Notes: generated from the sequence alone by a model not told the origin. A stretch of 64,000 bases of DNA from Halegenticoccus tardaugens (GCF_004116405.1 NZ_SDIC01000004.1:292079-356078); one strand, 5' to 3'. Numbered from the stretch's first letter, positions 1 through 8,532 are shown. Program-made: numbers and translations.

Positions 1-402
1 ATGGTCCTCTCGGCGCTGACCGAGTATCCGGACCGCTGGGCCGCCGGGATCGACATCGTCGGCATCGCCAACTTCGTGACGTTCCTCGAAAACACGGGCG
101 ACTGGCGGCGCGAACTCCGCGAGGCCGAGTACGGGTCGCTCGCCGACGACAGGGGGTTCCTCGAATCGATCAGCCCGATCAACAACGTCGAGCGGATCCG
201 CGCGCCACTCTTCGTCCTCCACGGGGAGAACGACCCGCGCGTGCCCGTCGGCGAGGCGGAGCAGATCGTCGAGCGGGCCCGCGAACAGGGCGTCCCCGTC
301 CGGAAGCTGATCTTCGAGGACGAGGGTCACGGCTTCGCGAAGCTCGAAAACCGCATCGAGGCGTACTCCGCCATCGTGGACTTCCTCGACGAGCACGTCT
401 GA
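1..402 (+). CDS. S9 (prolyl oligopeptidase) family peptidase, C-terminal fragment
   Basis: The gene is cut by the left edge, so the first codon here is not a true start. The 133 visible residues form the last part of an alpha/beta-hydrolase peptidase domain. The catalytic Asp lies in HGENDPRVP (about residue 78) and the catalytic His in DEGHGF (about residue 110). In S9 enzymes the nucleophile motif GGSYGGYM sits just before the sequence that opens this window, so the Ser has probably just been lost. Such enzymes hydrolyse oligopeptides or acyl-peptides. The family call rests on the C-terminal part only; the beta-propeller is not visible. A 70-base gap separates it from the mutase subunit. 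Confidence 0.8.
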   Translation: MVLSALTEYPDRWAAGIDIVGIANFVTFLENTGDWRRELREAEYGSLADDRGFLESISPINNVERIRAPLFVLHGENDPRVPVGEAEQIVERAREQGVPVRKLIFEDEGHGFAKLENRIEAYSAIVDFLDEHV

Positions 403-472
403 GGGAGCAACCCGCGCTATCCATCAGGAACTTCCGTTAGAGTCAAACCGACGCACGGCGAATCCATCGCGT

Positions 473-892
473 ATGAGCGCAGACCAGGAACCGCGATCGA
501 TCCGGTGTCTCGTCGCGAAGGTCGGACTCGACGGACACGACAGGGGTGCGCACGTCATCGCCCGGGCGTTCCGCGACGCCGGGTTCGAGGTCATCTACTC
601 CGGGCTCCACAGGGCGCCGGAGGAGATCGTGCAGGCGACGGTGCAGGAGGACGCGGACGTGCTCGGCATCTCCATCCTCTCGGGGGCGCACAACACGCTC
701 GTCCCGAAGATCGTCGAGGGGCTGAAGGAGTACGACGCCTTCGACGACACGCTCATCATCGTCGGCGGGATCATCCCGGACGACGACCGCGAGAAATTAA
801 AAGAGATGGGCGTCGCCGAGGTGTTCGGACCGGGGACGCCGATGAAGGAGACCATCGAGTTCGTCCGGAAGAACGCCCCGGAGCGACGATGA
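473..892 (+). CDS. mcmA2: Methylmalonyl-CoA mutase, small (cobalamin-binding) subunit
   Basis: This 139-residue protein is a free-standing B12-binding domain. The cobalamin signature DGHDRG (residues about 23-28) supplies the His that ligates cobalt, followed by the typical SILSGAHN and VGGIIP segments of the Rossmann-like fold. Together with the large subunit (16687-18387) it interconverts methylmalonyl-CoA and succinyl-CoA. Its stop overlaps the start of the MeaB GTPase as ATGA (889-892), so the two are translated together. The separate gene for the B12 domain is the usual archaeal arrangement; here the large subunit is about 16 kb away on the other strand. Confidence 0.93.
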   Translation: MSADQEPRSIRCLVAKVGLDGHDRGAHVIARAFRDAGFEVIYSGLHRAPEEIVQATVQEDADVLGISILSGAHNTLVPKIVEGLKEYDAFDDTLIIVGGIIPDDDREKLKEMGVAEVFGPGTPMKETIEFVRKNAPERR

Positions 893-1965
893 GTCGGGCG
901 GAGGAGGCCGACGGCGACCTCGTAGCGCGGCTCCTCGACGGCGAACACCGCGCGCTCGCCCGCGCCATCACCAAGATCGAAAACCGCTCGCGGGGGTACC
1001 GGGAACTCGTCTCGGCGCTGCACCCCCACACCGGCGGAGCCGACGTCGTCGGGATCACCGGAAGCCCCGGTGCGGGCAAGTCGACGCTCGTGGACAAACT
1101 CGCCCGCACGTACCGCGACGCCGGTCTCACGGTCGGCGTGATCGGCGTCGATCCCTCGTCGCCCTTCACCGGCGGGGCCGTCCTCGGCGACCGCATCAGG
1201 ATGGCCTCGAACGTCGGCGACATGGACGTGTTCTTCCGCTCGATGAGCGCGCGCGGCACCCTCGGCGGGCTCTCGACCGCGACCACGGACGCCGTGCGGG
1301 CGCTCGACGCGTTCGGAAAGGACAAGGTCCTCGTGGAGACGGTCGGCGCGGGGCAGAACGAGGTCGACGTCGTCCGCACCGCCGACACGGTCGCGGTGCT
1401 CGTCCAACCGGGCAGCGGCGACGACGTGCAGATGCTGAAGGCGGGAATCCTGGAGATCGGCGACGTGTTCGTCGTCAACAAGGCAGACATGGACGGCGCG
1501 GACCGGACCGTGAGCGAACTGGAGGAGATGATCCACCTGCGCGAGAACCCGCGCGCGAACCTCGACGCCGGCCACCACGGCGTCGCGGAACCGGGCGACA
1601 CCCAAGCCGGGACCGACGCCGAGGCGGCGGCCGACGAGGAGGACGGCGACGGCTGGACGCCGACGGTCGTCGAGACGGTCGCGACGTCGGGCGAGGGCGT
1701 CGACGCGTTCGCCGAGGCGCTCTCGGCCCACCGCGAGTACCTGGAGTCGTCCGGCGCGCTGGTCGAGAAGACGCGGACGCGGCACGCGGAGGAGATCCGC
1801 CAGTTACTCCGCGCCGACGCCGCGGCGGTCTTAGAGCGCGAACTCGACCGCCGCGGGGGGATCGACGCGCTCGCCGAGGCGGTCAGCGAGCGCGAGACGG
1901 ACCCCTACGCGGTCGCGGACGAGATCGTCGAACCGCTGCGCGAGTGCGTCGAGGGCGACGGGTAG
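889..1965 (+). CDS. meaB: Methylmalonyl-CoA mutase-associated GTPase MeaB/ArgK
   Basis: A 358-residue G3E-type P-loop GTPase that protects and reloads cobalamin in methylmalonyl-CoA mutase. Walker A is GITGSPGAGKST (residues about 55-66), the base-interaction region is VDPSSPFTGGAVLGDRIRM, the segment VETVGAGQNEVDVV is highly conserved in the family, and NKAD gives guanine specificity. A low-complexity Asp/Glu/Ala insertion (about residues 225-260) is a halophilic addition to the usual fold. The start at 889 is chosen because it makes the ATGA overlap with the B12 subunit and begins just before the conserved N-terminal helix; an upstream open frame is only GC-driven. Confidence 0.95.
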   Translation: MSRAEEADGDLVARLLDGEHRALARAITKIENRSRGYRELVSALHPHTGGADVVGITGSPGAGKSTLVDKLARTYRDAGLTVGVIGVDPSSPFTGGAVLGDRIRMASNVGDMDVFFRSMSARGTLGGLSTATTDAVRALDAFGKDKVLVETVGAGQNEVDVVRTADTVAVLVQPGSGDDVQMLKAGILEIGDVFVVNKADMDGADRTVSELEEMIHLRENPRANLDAGHHGVAEPGDTQAGTDAEAAADEEDGDGWTPTVVETVATSGEGVDAFAEALSAHREYLESSGALVEKTRTRHAEEIRQLLRADAAAVLERELDRRGGIDALAEAVSERETDPYAVADEIVEPLRECVEGDG

Positions 1966-1979
1966 CTTCCGGCTTCGAC

Positions 1980-3293
1980 TCAGTCGTCCGTCGAGACGTC
2001 CCCCGACGGCCGTTCCCCGCCACCGTCGGTCCAGACGCCCGACGAGAAGTCGATCGCGTCGTTCCACTTCGCCGCCAGCGTGCTCACCGCGAGGTCGCCG
2101 GTCACGTTGTTCGCCGTCGCGAACCGCCCGAGGATGGGGTCGACGCCGGCGACGAGGCCGACGATCTCCAGCGGGAGGCCGAGCTGAGTCAGCACGACGG
2201 TGAGCATGACGAGCCCCGCGCCCGGCACGCCGGCCGTCCCGATGCTGATCAACACCGCGATGACGAGGACGCTCACCTGCTCCGCGAGCGCGAGCGGCTG
2301 CCCCACGACGTTCGCGGCGAACACGGCGGTCACCGCGAGCCGGATGGCCGCGCCGTCCATGTTGGCGGTCGATCCGAGCGGCAGCGAAAAGCCGTAGACG
2401 CTCTCGTCGATCCGAAGGTCGTCCTCGGCGTTCGCCATCGTCACCGGCAGCGTTCCGCTGCTCGACCGGGTGCTGAACGCGGTGATCATCGCGTCCTTCG
2501 CCCCGGCGAGGAACGCCGTCGGAGACTGACCGACCAGTCCGACGGTGATCACGCCCAGGTACGTGACCGTCACGTGGACGACGACCGCGAGCACGACCGT
2601 CGCGACCAGCATCGCGAGCGGAACCACCGCGCCGAGCCCCTCCTCGCCCAGCGAGGCGGCCATGAGCGCGAACACGCCGAGGACGCCGAACTCCATCACG
2701 CCCCAGACGATCTTGAAGAGCGCCTCGCTCGCGGCCTCCGCGACCGCGACGAGGCTCTCCGCGCCCGACCTGACCGCCTCGTCGTCGGTCGAGTCGGCGA
2801 CGATCGCCAGCGCGAGGCCGAAGACGACGGTGAAGAAGATCGTCGCGAGGAGGTCGCCGCCCGCCATCGCGCCGATCGGGTTCTCCGGGACGATCCCGAG
2901 CGCGACGTCGACGAGGCTCGGCGGATCCGCGGAGTCCGCCTCGGCCCCGTCGAGCGTCACACCCGTCCCCGGATTCAGCAGGTTCGCGAAGGCGAGCCCG
3001 ATCGCGGCCGCGACCGCCGTCGTCGCCGCGTACAGCCCGACGACGACGCCGCCGACCCGACCGAGCCGCTCGGGCGAGAGCCGCTGCACCCCCGCGAACA
3101 GCGTGACGACGACGATGGGGACGACGAGCATCTCCAGGAGGCGAAGGAAGAGGTCGCCGATCGGTGCCAGCGCGGTCGCCCGCTCGCCGGCGACGAGCCC
3201 CAGCGCCGACCCGAGAGCGAAGCCGACCGTGATCCGGTAGACGAGCGGGATCGAACGGTATCTCGACGGGAGATTCCAGAATGACGTACGCAT
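1980..3293 (-). CDS. Dicarboxylate/amino acid:cation symporter (DAACS, GltP/GltPh type)
   Basis: A 437-residue membrane carrier of the glutamate/aspartate and C4-dicarboxylate symporter family, driven by sodium or protons. Family marks are the serine-rich hairpin STRSSSGTLPVT, the NMDGAAI motif of TM7, and the GTAGVPGAGLVML stretch of hairpin 2. About eight membrane helices can be traced. The N-terminal helix starts with MRTSFWNLPSRYRSIPL. It is convergent with meaB (14 bases apart) and divergent from the hydrolase at 3553. Exact substrate cannot be read from sequence; acidic amino acids or C4-dicarboxylates are likely. A phased palindromic element covers its start codon (see 3285-3309). Confidence 0.9.
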   Translation of the reverse strand: MRTSFWNLPSRYRSIPLVYRITVGFALGSALGLVAGERATALAPIGDLFLRLLEMLVVPIVVVTLFAGVQRLSPERLGRVGGVVVGLYAATTAVAAAIGLAFANLLNPGTGVTLDGAEADSADPPSLVDVALGIVPENPIGAMAGGDLLATIFFTVVFGLALAIVADSTDDEAVRSGAESLVAVAEAASEALFKIVWGVMEFGVLGVFALMAASLGEEGLGAVVPLAMLVATVVLAVVVHVTVTYLGVITVGLVGQSPTAFLAGAKDAMITAFSTRSSSGTLPVTMANAEDDLRIDESVYGFSLPLGSTANMDGAAIRLAVTAVFAANVVGQPLALAEQVSVLVIAVLISIGTAGVPGAGLVMLTVVLTQLGLPLEIVGLVAGVDPILGRFATANNVTGDLAVSTLAAKWNDAIDFSSGVWTDGGGERPSGDVSTDD

Positions 3294-3309
3294 GCGTACG
3301 GGACCGTAC
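3285..3309. promoter_or_regulatory. Candidate operator: overlapping palindromes with GTAC every 10 bp
   Basis: CGTACGCATGCGTACG (3285-3300) is a perfect 16-bp palindrome centred on the symporter start codon (CAT 3291-3293). It overlaps a second inverted repeat, GTACGG-GA-CCGTAC (3296-3309). The tetramer GTAC recurs at 3286, 3296 and 3306, exactly one helical turn apart, so all copies face the same side of the DNA. If the symporter mRNA is leaderless, the site covers the transcription start, which suits a repressor. The regulator is unknown. Confidence 0.45.
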
Positions 3310-3552
3310 CGGCTCTCCGCCCCAACCGTTTTCGAACGCCGACGGGGTTGCGCCCGTTCGAGACGCCGTCACCGCCAGCGAACGCGCCGCACGGGCGGCG
3401 TCGAGCCCGTTGACGGCCGAGAGGACCCGCGGAACGGACGAACCGGTCCGTTCGGAAAGCGGGCAACGATTTCCGGAATCCGCCGCCGCGATCGTCGAAC
3501 GGGACGGGCGGTCTACACATCCTATAAGTTCGTGGCAGACGTTGCCCCCGCC

Positions 3553-4497
3553 ATGAACGTTCGACGAGCACTCGGCGTCGCCGCCGCCGGCGTCGGTCTG
3601 ACCGCGCTCACGAACCGGGCCCTCCGACAGCGGGCGGGCGAACTCGAACCCGCCCTGATCGGCGAACAGAAGACGTTCCGGTGGCGCGGCATGGACGTCG
3701 CGTACACCGAAGCCGGCGACCCGGAGGCCCCCGACCTCGTGTTGCTCCACGGCATCAACGCCGCCGGGTCGAGCGGCGAGTTCCGGGCGACGTTCGACGA
3801 CCTCGCCGCCGACTACCACGTGGTCGCCCCCGACCTCCCCGGCTTCGGGCGGTCGGACCGGCCGCCGCTTCGCTACTCGGCCCCGCTGTACGAGGACTTC
3901 GTCGCGGACTTCCTCGCCGAGTTCGACGCCCCCGCCGTCGTCGCCTCCTCGCTCACGAGCGCCTACGTCGCCGCGGCCCTTCGGGGCGACGAGGACGACG
4001 TCTCGCGGCTCGTGTTGATCTGTCCGACGACGAAGGCCGGCCCCGAGCCGAACCGGTGGGTCCGCGAACTCCTCCGCGCGCCGTTCGTCGGGACGGCCGC
4101 GTTCAACCTCCTCACTTCGAAGCCGTCCATCCGCTACTTCAACGCCGACCACGGCTACTACGACGCCGACGCGGTCTCGGACGAGTGGATAACCTACGAG
4201 TGGCGGACGAGCCACCAGCCGAACGCCCGCTTCGCGCCGGCGTCGTTCGTGAGCGGCTACCTCAACTCCGACGTGAGCCTGGGCGAGGCGCTCGCCGACC
4301 TCGACGTCCCCGTGACGCTCGTCTGGGGTCGCGAGGCCGACGTCACGCCGCTCTCGGACGGCCGCGATCTCGCGGAGGAAGCGGACGCGCGACTCGTCGT
4401 CTTCGACGACGCGCTGTTGCTCCCGCACGTCGAGCACGCCGAACAGTTCCTCGACACGCTCCGCGGGGAGCTGTCGCAGTCGGCGACGCGGGAGTAG
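3553..4497 (+). CDS. Alpha/beta-fold hydrolase
   Basis: A 314-residue alpha/beta hydrolase. The oxyanion region LLHGINAAGSS lies at residues 65-74 and the strand-turn APDLPGFGRSDRP follows at 92-104. The acid is likely Asp in READVTP and the base His in LLPHVEHAEQF near the C-terminus. The nucleophile elbow is unusual: instead of G-x-S-x-G the sequence reads A-S-S-L-T (131-135), with Ser133 as probable nucleophile. The N-terminus is a weakly hydrophobic helix, possibly a membrane anchor. The start at 3553 is preferred because upstream codons are low-quality GC frame. Substrate unknown. Confidence 0.85.
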   Translation: MNVRRALGVAAAGVGLTALTNRALRQRAGELEPALIGEQKTFRWRGMDVAYTEAGDPEAPDLVLLHGINAAGSSGEFRATFDDLAADYHVVAPDLPGFGRSDRPPLRYSAPLYEDFVADFLAEFDAPAVVASSLTSAYVAAALRGDEDDVSRLVLICPTTKAGPEPNRWVRELLRAPFVGTAAFNLLTSKPSIRYFNADHGYYDADAVSDEWITYEWRTSHQPNARFAPASFVSGYLNSDVSLGEALADLDVPVTLVWGREADVTPLSDGRDLAEEADARLVVFDDALLLPHVEHAEQFLDTLRGELSQSATRE

Positions 4498-4529
4498 CGA
4501 ATCGAGCGGTCGCCCGATCCGGATTCCGA

Positions 4530-4916
4530 TCAGCGCGGCCGGAAGACGACCAGCGAGCCGCCCCCGTCGCCTTCGGCGTCCCCGCGCGCTTCGGCGTCCG
4601 CCTCGACGGTCATCCCGACCGTCGCGTCGTCGGCGTCGACGCCGCGGAGGACGCCGGTGAGGCGCACGCCGCCGAAGTCACAGATCGCGGAGACGTAGGG
4701 CGCGTCGCCGGCGAACGTCGGCGCGGCGACGTGGACGACGCTGTAGGTCTCGACCGTGCCGGACGCGGGGAGCGCCGTCTCCCGGAGGTCGGGCGAGCCG
4801 CAGTGCGGACACGACCGACGCGGCGGGAGCGAGCCGTGCCCCTCGTCGCACTCGAGGTAGTACCCCTCGCCCGACGCGAGCGCCGCGAGCCACTCGTCGT
4901 ATCCCGTCTCGCTCAT
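4530..4916 (-). CDS. Zn-ribbon/OB-fold protein (DUF35 family), thiolase partner
   Basis: A 128-residue protein with an N-terminal zinc ribbon (CDEGH ... CPHC, residues 23-39) and a C-terminal OB-fold (about 50-125). DUF35 proteins pair with SCP-x/acetoacetyl-CoA thiolases or HMG-CoA synthase and help channel acyl-CoA. Its ATG overlaps the stop of the upstream thiolase gene as ATGA (4913-4916), the usual arrangement for the pair in archaea. Only two clear Cys form the ribbon knuckle here; Cys23 and His26 may complete the site. Function beyond support of the thiolase is not known. Confidence 0.85.
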   Translation of the reverse strand: MSETGYDEWLAALASGEGYYLECDEGHGSLPPRRSCPHCGSPDLRETALPASGTVETYSVVHVAAPTFAGDAPYVSAICDFGGVRLTGVLRGVDADDATVGMTVEADAEARGDAEGDGGGSLVVFRPR

Positions 4917-6079
4917 TCGACCACCTCCAGCACGTGGACGACGGCGCTCGCGACCGTGCCGCCGGCGTTGTGCGTGAGTCCGACCCGGGCCCCGGAGACG
5001 GCGTCGCTGTTCGGGTGGTCGCCCCGCAGCAGCCGCGTCATCTCGACCAGCTGGCTGCCCCCCGTCGCGCCGACCGGGTGGCCCTTCGCCTTCAGCCCGC
5101 CCGAGAGGTTGACGGGGCGGTCGCCGCCGATCGCCGTCTCGCCCCGCCTCGCCGCGCCGATCCCCTCGCCCGGCTCGTAGAATCCGAGCGATTCGAGCGC
5201 CAGCACCTCGGCGACGGTGAAGCAGTCGTGCACCTCGGCGACGTCGACGTCCTCGGGGCCGCGGCCCGCGTCCGCGTACGCCTCCGCCGCCGCCGCCGTC
5301 GCCGCGGGCGTCCGCGCCAGGTGGTCGCGGTCCTGGAGCGCCATCTTGTCGCCGCCCTGTCCGGTGCCCGCGATCGACACCGGCGCGTCGAGGTCGTGCG
5401 CCTCGGCGTACTCGTCGCTCACGAGGACGAGCGCGCTCGCGCCGTCGGTGATCGGACAGGCGTCGTACAGGTGGAGCGGCTCCGCGACGGGCGGCGCGTC
5501 GAGCGCCCCTTCGACCGTGATCTCGCGCTGGTACTGCGCGAACTCGTTGTTCAGGGCGTGGCGGTGGTTCTTCACCGCGACGTGCGCCAGATCCTCCCGG
5601 GAACCGCCGAACGTTTCGAAGTAGGCGCGCGCCATGAGCGCGTACGCCCCGGGGAAGGTGATGCCGGCGCGGACCTCGTACAGTTCGTCGGCGGCGCTGG
5701 CCAGCGCCTCGGTCACGCCCGCCGTGTCGAGGTTGCTCATCCGCTCCATTCCGCCGACGAGCATCACGTCGCACTCGCCGGCTCGGATCGACTTCACCGC
5801 CTCGCGGGCGGCGACGCCGGACGACGCGCAGGCCTCCTCGTAGCGCGTCGCCGGGCACGAGAGCCCGGCGGCTTCGGCCATCAACGGCCCCTGGTGGCCC
5901 TGTCGCTCCGCGAACGCGCCCATGAAGTTCCCGTAGTTCAGGTGTTCTATGTCCTCCCGTGGAACGCCGGCGTCCTCGCGCGCGGCGAGGGCCGCCTCGG
6001 CGAAGAGATCCCGGCCGGTTCGGTCCGGAGTCCGCCCGAACCGGGTGAGTCCGACCCCGGCGACTCGTACGCGGGTCAT
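4913..6079 (-). CDS. Thiolase family protein (acetyl-CoA acyltransferase, SCP-x type)
   Basis: A 388-residue thiolase. The acyl-accepting Cys is Cys84 in EEACASSG, the HPVGATGGSQ block carries one catalytic His region, and THNAGGT near the C-terminus is the second signature; the usual C-terminal second Cys motif of degradative thiolases is not apparent, as in the SCP-x/archaeal group. It catalyses condensation or cleavage of acyl-CoA and acetyl-CoA. A box A (GCCTTTACCC, about 6102-6111) lies some 28 bases before the ATG, so it can start its own leaderless transcript even though the acyl-CoA ligase lies upstream on the same strand. Direction of catalysis (beta-oxidation or synthesis) is open. 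Confidence 0.9.
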   Translation of the reverse strand: MTRVRVAGVGLTRFGRTPDRTGRDLFAEAALAAREDAGVPREDIEHLNYGNFMGAFAERQGHQGPLMAEAAGLSCPATRYEEACASSGVAAREAVKSIRAGECDVMLVGGMERMSNLDTAGVTEALASAADELYEVRAGITFPGAYALMARAYFETFGGSREDLAHVAVKNHRHALNNEFAQYQREITVEGALDAPPVAEPLHLYDACPITDGASALVLVSDEYAEAHDLDAPVSIAGTGQGGDKMALQDRDHLARTPAATAAAAEAYADAGRGPEDVDVAEVHDCFTVAEVLALESLGFYEPGEGIGAARRGETAIGGDRPVNLSGGLKAKGHPVGATGGSQLVEMTRLLRGDHPNSDAVSGARVGLTHNAGGTVASAVVHVLEVVE

Positions 6080-6184
6080 GCACGAACGTAGATGATGGAC
6101 CGGGTAAAGGCCTGCCGGAATCGACCGCCGTCGGGCGATGTTTTTCCTACGATCGTAGTGAACGACCCGGCCGGTCGGATCCGA

Positions 6185-7801
6185 CTACCCCTCGCCGACC
6201 ATCCGCTCTTCCTCCTCCCACTCGCGCTCCCGAAGCTCGTACTTTTGGATCTTCCCCGTCGCGGTCTTGGGCAGCTCGGCCACGAACTCGATCTCGCCCG
6301 GCACTTTGTACGTGGCGATGTTCTCCCGGCAGAACCGCACGAGGTCGTCCGTCGTCGCGTCCGGGTTCGCCGGGTCGCCGCTCGCCGGCACGACGAACGC
6401 CTTCGGCGTCTCCCCCCACTTTTCGCTCGGCGCGGGGATCACGGCCACGTCGCCGACGGCCTCGTGGTCGAACAGCGTGTCCTCCAGCTCGATGCTGGAG
6501 ATGTTCTCCCCGCCGGAGATGATGATGTCCTTCTTCCTGTCCTGGATCGAGATCATTCCCCGCTCGTCGACGGTGGCGAGGTCGCCCATGTGGTAGTAGC
6601 CGGCGATGCGGTCGTTGAACGCCTCCTCCGTCTCCTCGGGTTTCTCCCAGTAGCCGTCCATCACCTGGTTGCCCCGGACGACGATCTCGCCGACGGTCCG
6701 TCCGTCCGCGGGGACGTCCTCGCCGTCCTCGTCGACGACGCGGACCTCGGTGCCGACGTACCCGATACCCTGGCGCTTTTTGATCGAAAAGCGCGAGTCG
6801 TCGTCCTGATCGAAGAAGCGGCGGGCGTCGGAGGTGGTGATGAGCGGCCCCGTCTCCGTCGCCCCGTACACGTGCTTTAAGTACCAGCCGAACTCGTCCT
6901 CGACGGTCCGGATGGTCGCCTCCGGCGGCGCCGCCCCGGCAGTCGCCACCCGGACCGGGTTCGCGCCGACCGTCTCCGGGTCGTGCTCGCGGTGGTAGTC
7001 CATGAGCATGTTCAGCACCGTCGGGGCCGCACAGAGGTAGGAGACGCCCTCCTCCCGGATCGCGTCGAAGACGAACGCCGCGTCGACGCCGCGGGTGCAG
7101 ACGTGCTTCGCGCCGACGCCCGTGACCGCGAAGACGTGCCCCCACCCGTTGACGTGGAACATCGGCAGCGTCCACAGGTAGACGTCGTCGTCGCGGAGTT
7201 CCTGGTGCATCGTGACGAGGTAGGCGTGCAGCGTCTCCGTCCGGTGGGTTCGGCAGACGCCCTTCGGGTCGCCCGTCGTCCCGGAGGTGTAGTTGATCGT
7301 GATGACCTCGTCCTCGCTCATCTCCGGGCGGTCGTAGTCGGTCGACTCCGCGATCACCTCGTCGAACGACTCCCACTCGCGGTCGCCCTCGACCGCGCCG
7401 GGGTCGTTCGTCACGAACGTCTCCGTCGGCACCTCGTCTCTGATCGCGTCGATCGCCGCCGCGTACTCGTAGTCCGCGTAGATCGCCTTCACGCCGGCGT
7501 CGTTCAGGATGTACTCGAAGTCCTTCGGGACGAGCCGGTAGTTGAGCGGCGTGTGGATCGCGCCGAGCTGCATCGCGCCGTAGGCGGCTTCGAGGTGGTA
7601 GTGCGTGTTCGGGTCGAGCACCGCGACGCGGTCGCCCTTCTCCACGCCCCGAGCCTGCAGGGCCGCGGCGAAGCCGTCCGACCGCTCGCCGAGTTCGGCG
7701 TAGGTGTACCGCTCGCCGGTGGTCGCGAGCACCGCCTCCTCGTCGGCGTAGTGCCGTCGAGCCCGGTCGAGAAAGTCCGTCGCCAGCAGTGGTTTCTCCA
7801 T
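6185..7801 (-). CDS. Acyl-CoA synthetase, AMP-forming (long-chain fatty-acid ligase-like)
   Basis: A 538-residue adenylate-forming enzyme that activates a carboxylic acid to acyl-AMP and then acyl-CoA. Motifs in order: phosphate loop YTSGTTGDPKGV, GATETGPL, the YHMGDLATVDERGMISIQDR hinge region, KKDIIISGGENISS, and the C-terminal catalytic Lys in PKTATGKIQK. The start MEKPLLATDF at 7801 is preferred over a start 18 bases upstream because a TATA-like element (7828-7833) lies 27-32 bases ahead, right for a leaderless mRNA. With the thiolase and DUF35 genes downstream it forms an acyl-CoA set. Chain-length preference cannot be told. Confidence 0.92.
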   Translation of the reverse strand: MEKPLLATDFLDRARRHYADEEAVLATTGERYTYAELGERSDGFAAALQARGVEKGDRVAVLDPNTHYHLEAAYGAMQLGAIHTPLNYRLVPKDFEYILNDAGVKAIYADYEYAAAIDAIRDEVPTETFVTNDPGAVEGDREWESFDEVIAESTDYDRPEMSEDEVITINYTSGTTGDPKGVCRTHRTETLHAYLVTMHQELRDDDVYLWTLPMFHVNGWGHVFAVTGVGAKHVCTRGVDAAFVFDAIREEGVSYLCAAPTVLNMLMDYHREHDPETVGANPVRVATAGAAPPEATIRTVEDEFGWYLKHVYGATETGPLITTSDARRFFDQDDDSRFSIKKRQGIGYVGTEVRVVDEDGEDVPADGRTVGEIVVRGNQVMDGYWEKPEETEEAFNDRIAGYYHMGDLATVDERGMISIQDRKKDIIISGGENISSIELEDTLFDHEAVGDVAVIPAPSEKWGETPKAFVVPASGDPANPDATTDDLVRFCRENIATYKVPGEIEFVAELPKTATGKIQKYELREREWEEEERMVGEG

Positions 7802-7815
7802 GCGCGAATTCTTTT

Positions 7816-7838
7816 GCAACGTTCATGATATACGTTGC
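7816..7838. promoter_or_regulatory. Promoter with inverted repeat GCAACGT-N9-ACGTTGC
   Basis: A perfect 7-bp inverted repeat, GCAACGT (7816-7822) and ACGTTGC (7832-7838), brackets the TATA-like element of the acyl-CoA ligase (minus strand CGTATATCATG, about 7823-7833). A dimeric repressor bound here would block TBP/TFB. It resembles the layout of acyl-CoA-responsive repressors, but the protein is not identified. Confidence 0.5.
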
Positions 7839-8013
7839 GGGCGCGGAAACGTTCGCCGCGGGCGCGACGGCGCGGCGTCTCCGACTCATCCCCGTCGGAA
7901 CGCCGCCGTCGTCGCGGTTCTCCCCTCCGGAACGTGGCCGACCGGGTGGCACAGTATCCCTCCGTACCACTACCCACAAAAATGTCATGTCGCGCCGGCC
8001 CGTTCCCGAGATA

Positions 8014-8262
8014 ATGGCGCTATCGGACTACACTGGACGCCGCCCGGGGGGAACGAACGGCCGGACGCGGATCGTTCGCATCGTTCGTCACCACCGGTGG
8101 GACCCGGAGGACGACGCGGTGAAGCCGTGCATCAACTGCGGGGAGCGCTTACAGCTCCACGAACGACACGTGCTCGTGACGCTCGACGAGGGGGCGTCGG
8201 GCGACGCCCGGTATCACCTCTGCGACGAATCCTGCGTTCGGCGGTGGGTCGACGGCGAGTGA
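8014..8262 (+). CDS. Small zinc-finger protein, haloarchaeal
   Basis: An 82-residue basic then acidic protein with four Cys in two pairs: CINC (39-42) and CDESC (70-74), separated by a stretch with HERHVLVTL. The spacing resembles TRASH-like or treble-clef small zinc proteins that occur widely in haloarchaea, many without known function. Alternative in-frame starts lie at 7987 and further upstream; 8014 gives the compact protein. No obvious operon partner: it is divergent from the acyl-CoA ligase and convergent with the small membrane protein at 8317. Function unknown. Confidence 0.6.
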   Translation: MALSDYTGRRPGGTNGRTRIVRIVRHHRWDPEDDAVKPCINCGERLQLHERHVLVTLDEGASGDARYHLCDESCVRRWVDGE

Positions 8263-8316
8263 GGCGTCCCTCGAAACGGACTCGATCGCGTTCGAGGGGC
8301 GACCTCAGGGCCGACC

Positions 8317-8532
8317 CTACGTCCCGTCCTTCGCGGCTTCGAGCGACCAGAAGAAGCCGTAGTAGGCGACGACCCCGGCGAACATCGCGAGGTAGTACGC
8401 CCACCGCGGTCCCTGGAGCAGTTCGAAGACGATCGACACGACGGTCACCCACGCCATGGCGAACACGAGGTCGACGAACATGCCGGACCGGTTCTCCCGG
8501 ACGTGCGCGCGGATCGCCTCGAATCGGCTCAC
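8317..8532 (-). CDS. Small two-helix membrane protein
   Basis: A 71-residue protein. An amphipathic N-terminus (MSRFEAIRAHVRENRSG) is followed by two hydrophobic helices, about residues 19-40 and 46-63. Length and character fit the many uncharacterised haloarchaeal mini membrane proteins. It lies downstream of the universal stress protein on the same strand (59 bases), so it may be the last gene of that acetate-related unit. Nothing in it points to an enzymatic role. Confidence 0.6.
   Translation of the reverse strand: MSRFEAIRAHVRENRSGMFVDLVFAMAWVTVVSIVFELLQGPRWAYYLAMFAGVVAYYGFFWSLEAAKDGT

Noticed and set aside
1831..4437. Minus-strand open frame spanning the symporter and hydrolase regions
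   Set aside because: Shadow of real genes in other frames; composition is Arg/Asp repeats without any family feature.
6147..6158. Palindrome CTACGATCGTAG next to a T5 run between the ligase and thiolase genes
   Set aside because: T run is on the wrong strand to end the ligase mRNA, and the site is not at a promoter distance for the thiolase.
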